The notes below the pieces were generated by a model, which did no database searches, had not been told where the DNA came from, and was given only the letters and a program-made list of their open reading frames with translations. Positions 63,899-64,000 of a DNA stretch of 64,000 bases are shown one piece after another. Source of the DNA: Flavobacteriales bacterium (GTDB lineage: Bacteria > Bacteroidota > Bacteroidia > Flavobacteriales_D > Crocinitomicaceae); NCBI GenBank assembly GCA_947449575.1, contig CANFRV010000008.1:57344-121343 (forward strand), in the 5' to 3' direction. Numbering within the stretch: the stretch's first letter is position 1; every line of letters starts with the position of its first letter. Position numbers and translations under genes: made by a program.

Positions 63899-64000
63899 AA
63901 TATAAAAATTCCGATTTTTGCAAATCAAAAAACAATTAAAAATTGCAAAATTCCTATATAGATTTAGTTAAACTATTGTTACCTGAGATATTGGTTGATA

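Overview
The window is AT-rich chromosomal DNA from a member of the Bacteroidota, most likely Flavobacteriales. The evidence is the many -7 promoter boxes of the TAnnTTTG type, the fused ResB/CcsA cytochrome c assembly protein, the bacillithiol deacetylase BshB1, PaaABC, and a kynurenine-pathway ACMSD. The species cannot be named from the sequence.

Positions 1 to about 23,640 are core chromosome. They hold hutH (cut by the left edge), hisS, a paaABC operon, a divergent ACMSD-type decarboxylase, a cysteine desulfurase, a GT4 glycosyltransferase, bshB1, a ResB-CcsA fusion, purC, a PhoH ATPase, a SAM hydroxide adenosyltransferase, sucC, an acyltransferase and map. A tRNA cluster follows (Ser-GCU, Pro-UGG, Arg-UCU, Asp-GUC). 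A 130-bp MITE-like inverted repeat lies between the monooxygenase-like gene and sucC.

From the 3' end of tRNA-Asp (23,608) to about 63,515 lies a roughly 40-kb integrative element. A degenerate copy of the tRNA-Asp 3' end marks the right end, next to a tyrosine recombinase. GGGGGTCAGA direct repeats sit just inside both ends. The left part carries an excisionase-like HTH gene and small genes. Next comes a type I restriction-modification operon (hsdM, hsdS, hsdR) interrupted by other defence genes: a YhcG/DUF1016 nuclease, an OLD-like ATPase-TOPRIM gene split by a frameshift in an (AT)6 tract, a DUF262/HNH protein, and an AAA/DUF4143 ATPase.

The right half (39.2-61.2 kb) is the most unusual part. 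Five consecutive genes with N-terminal export signals encode an M48-like metallopeptidase with TPRs, a papain-like peptidase with MORN-like repeats, a caspase-like (C14) TPR protein, and two TPR-CHAT proteins. They are flanked by operons of small secreted or membrane proteins, a vWA protein, a membrane-anchored J-domain protein and an SSB-like DUF3127 protein. The far end carries a sigma-70-family factor overlapping a one-TM, anti-sigma-like protein. Five of the flanking transcription units share an unusual promoter-like element with invariant spacing, GGTTACCTTTTT-N10-TATNAAT, 20-29 bases before the start codon. My inference is an exported caspase/CHAT protease cascade with its own regulon, carried on a defence-rich mobile island.

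Beyond 63,515 the sequence repeats the layout seen after tRNA-Asp (att-like sequence, terminator, paired short direct repeats). This suggests a second element integrated in tandem and only partly included.
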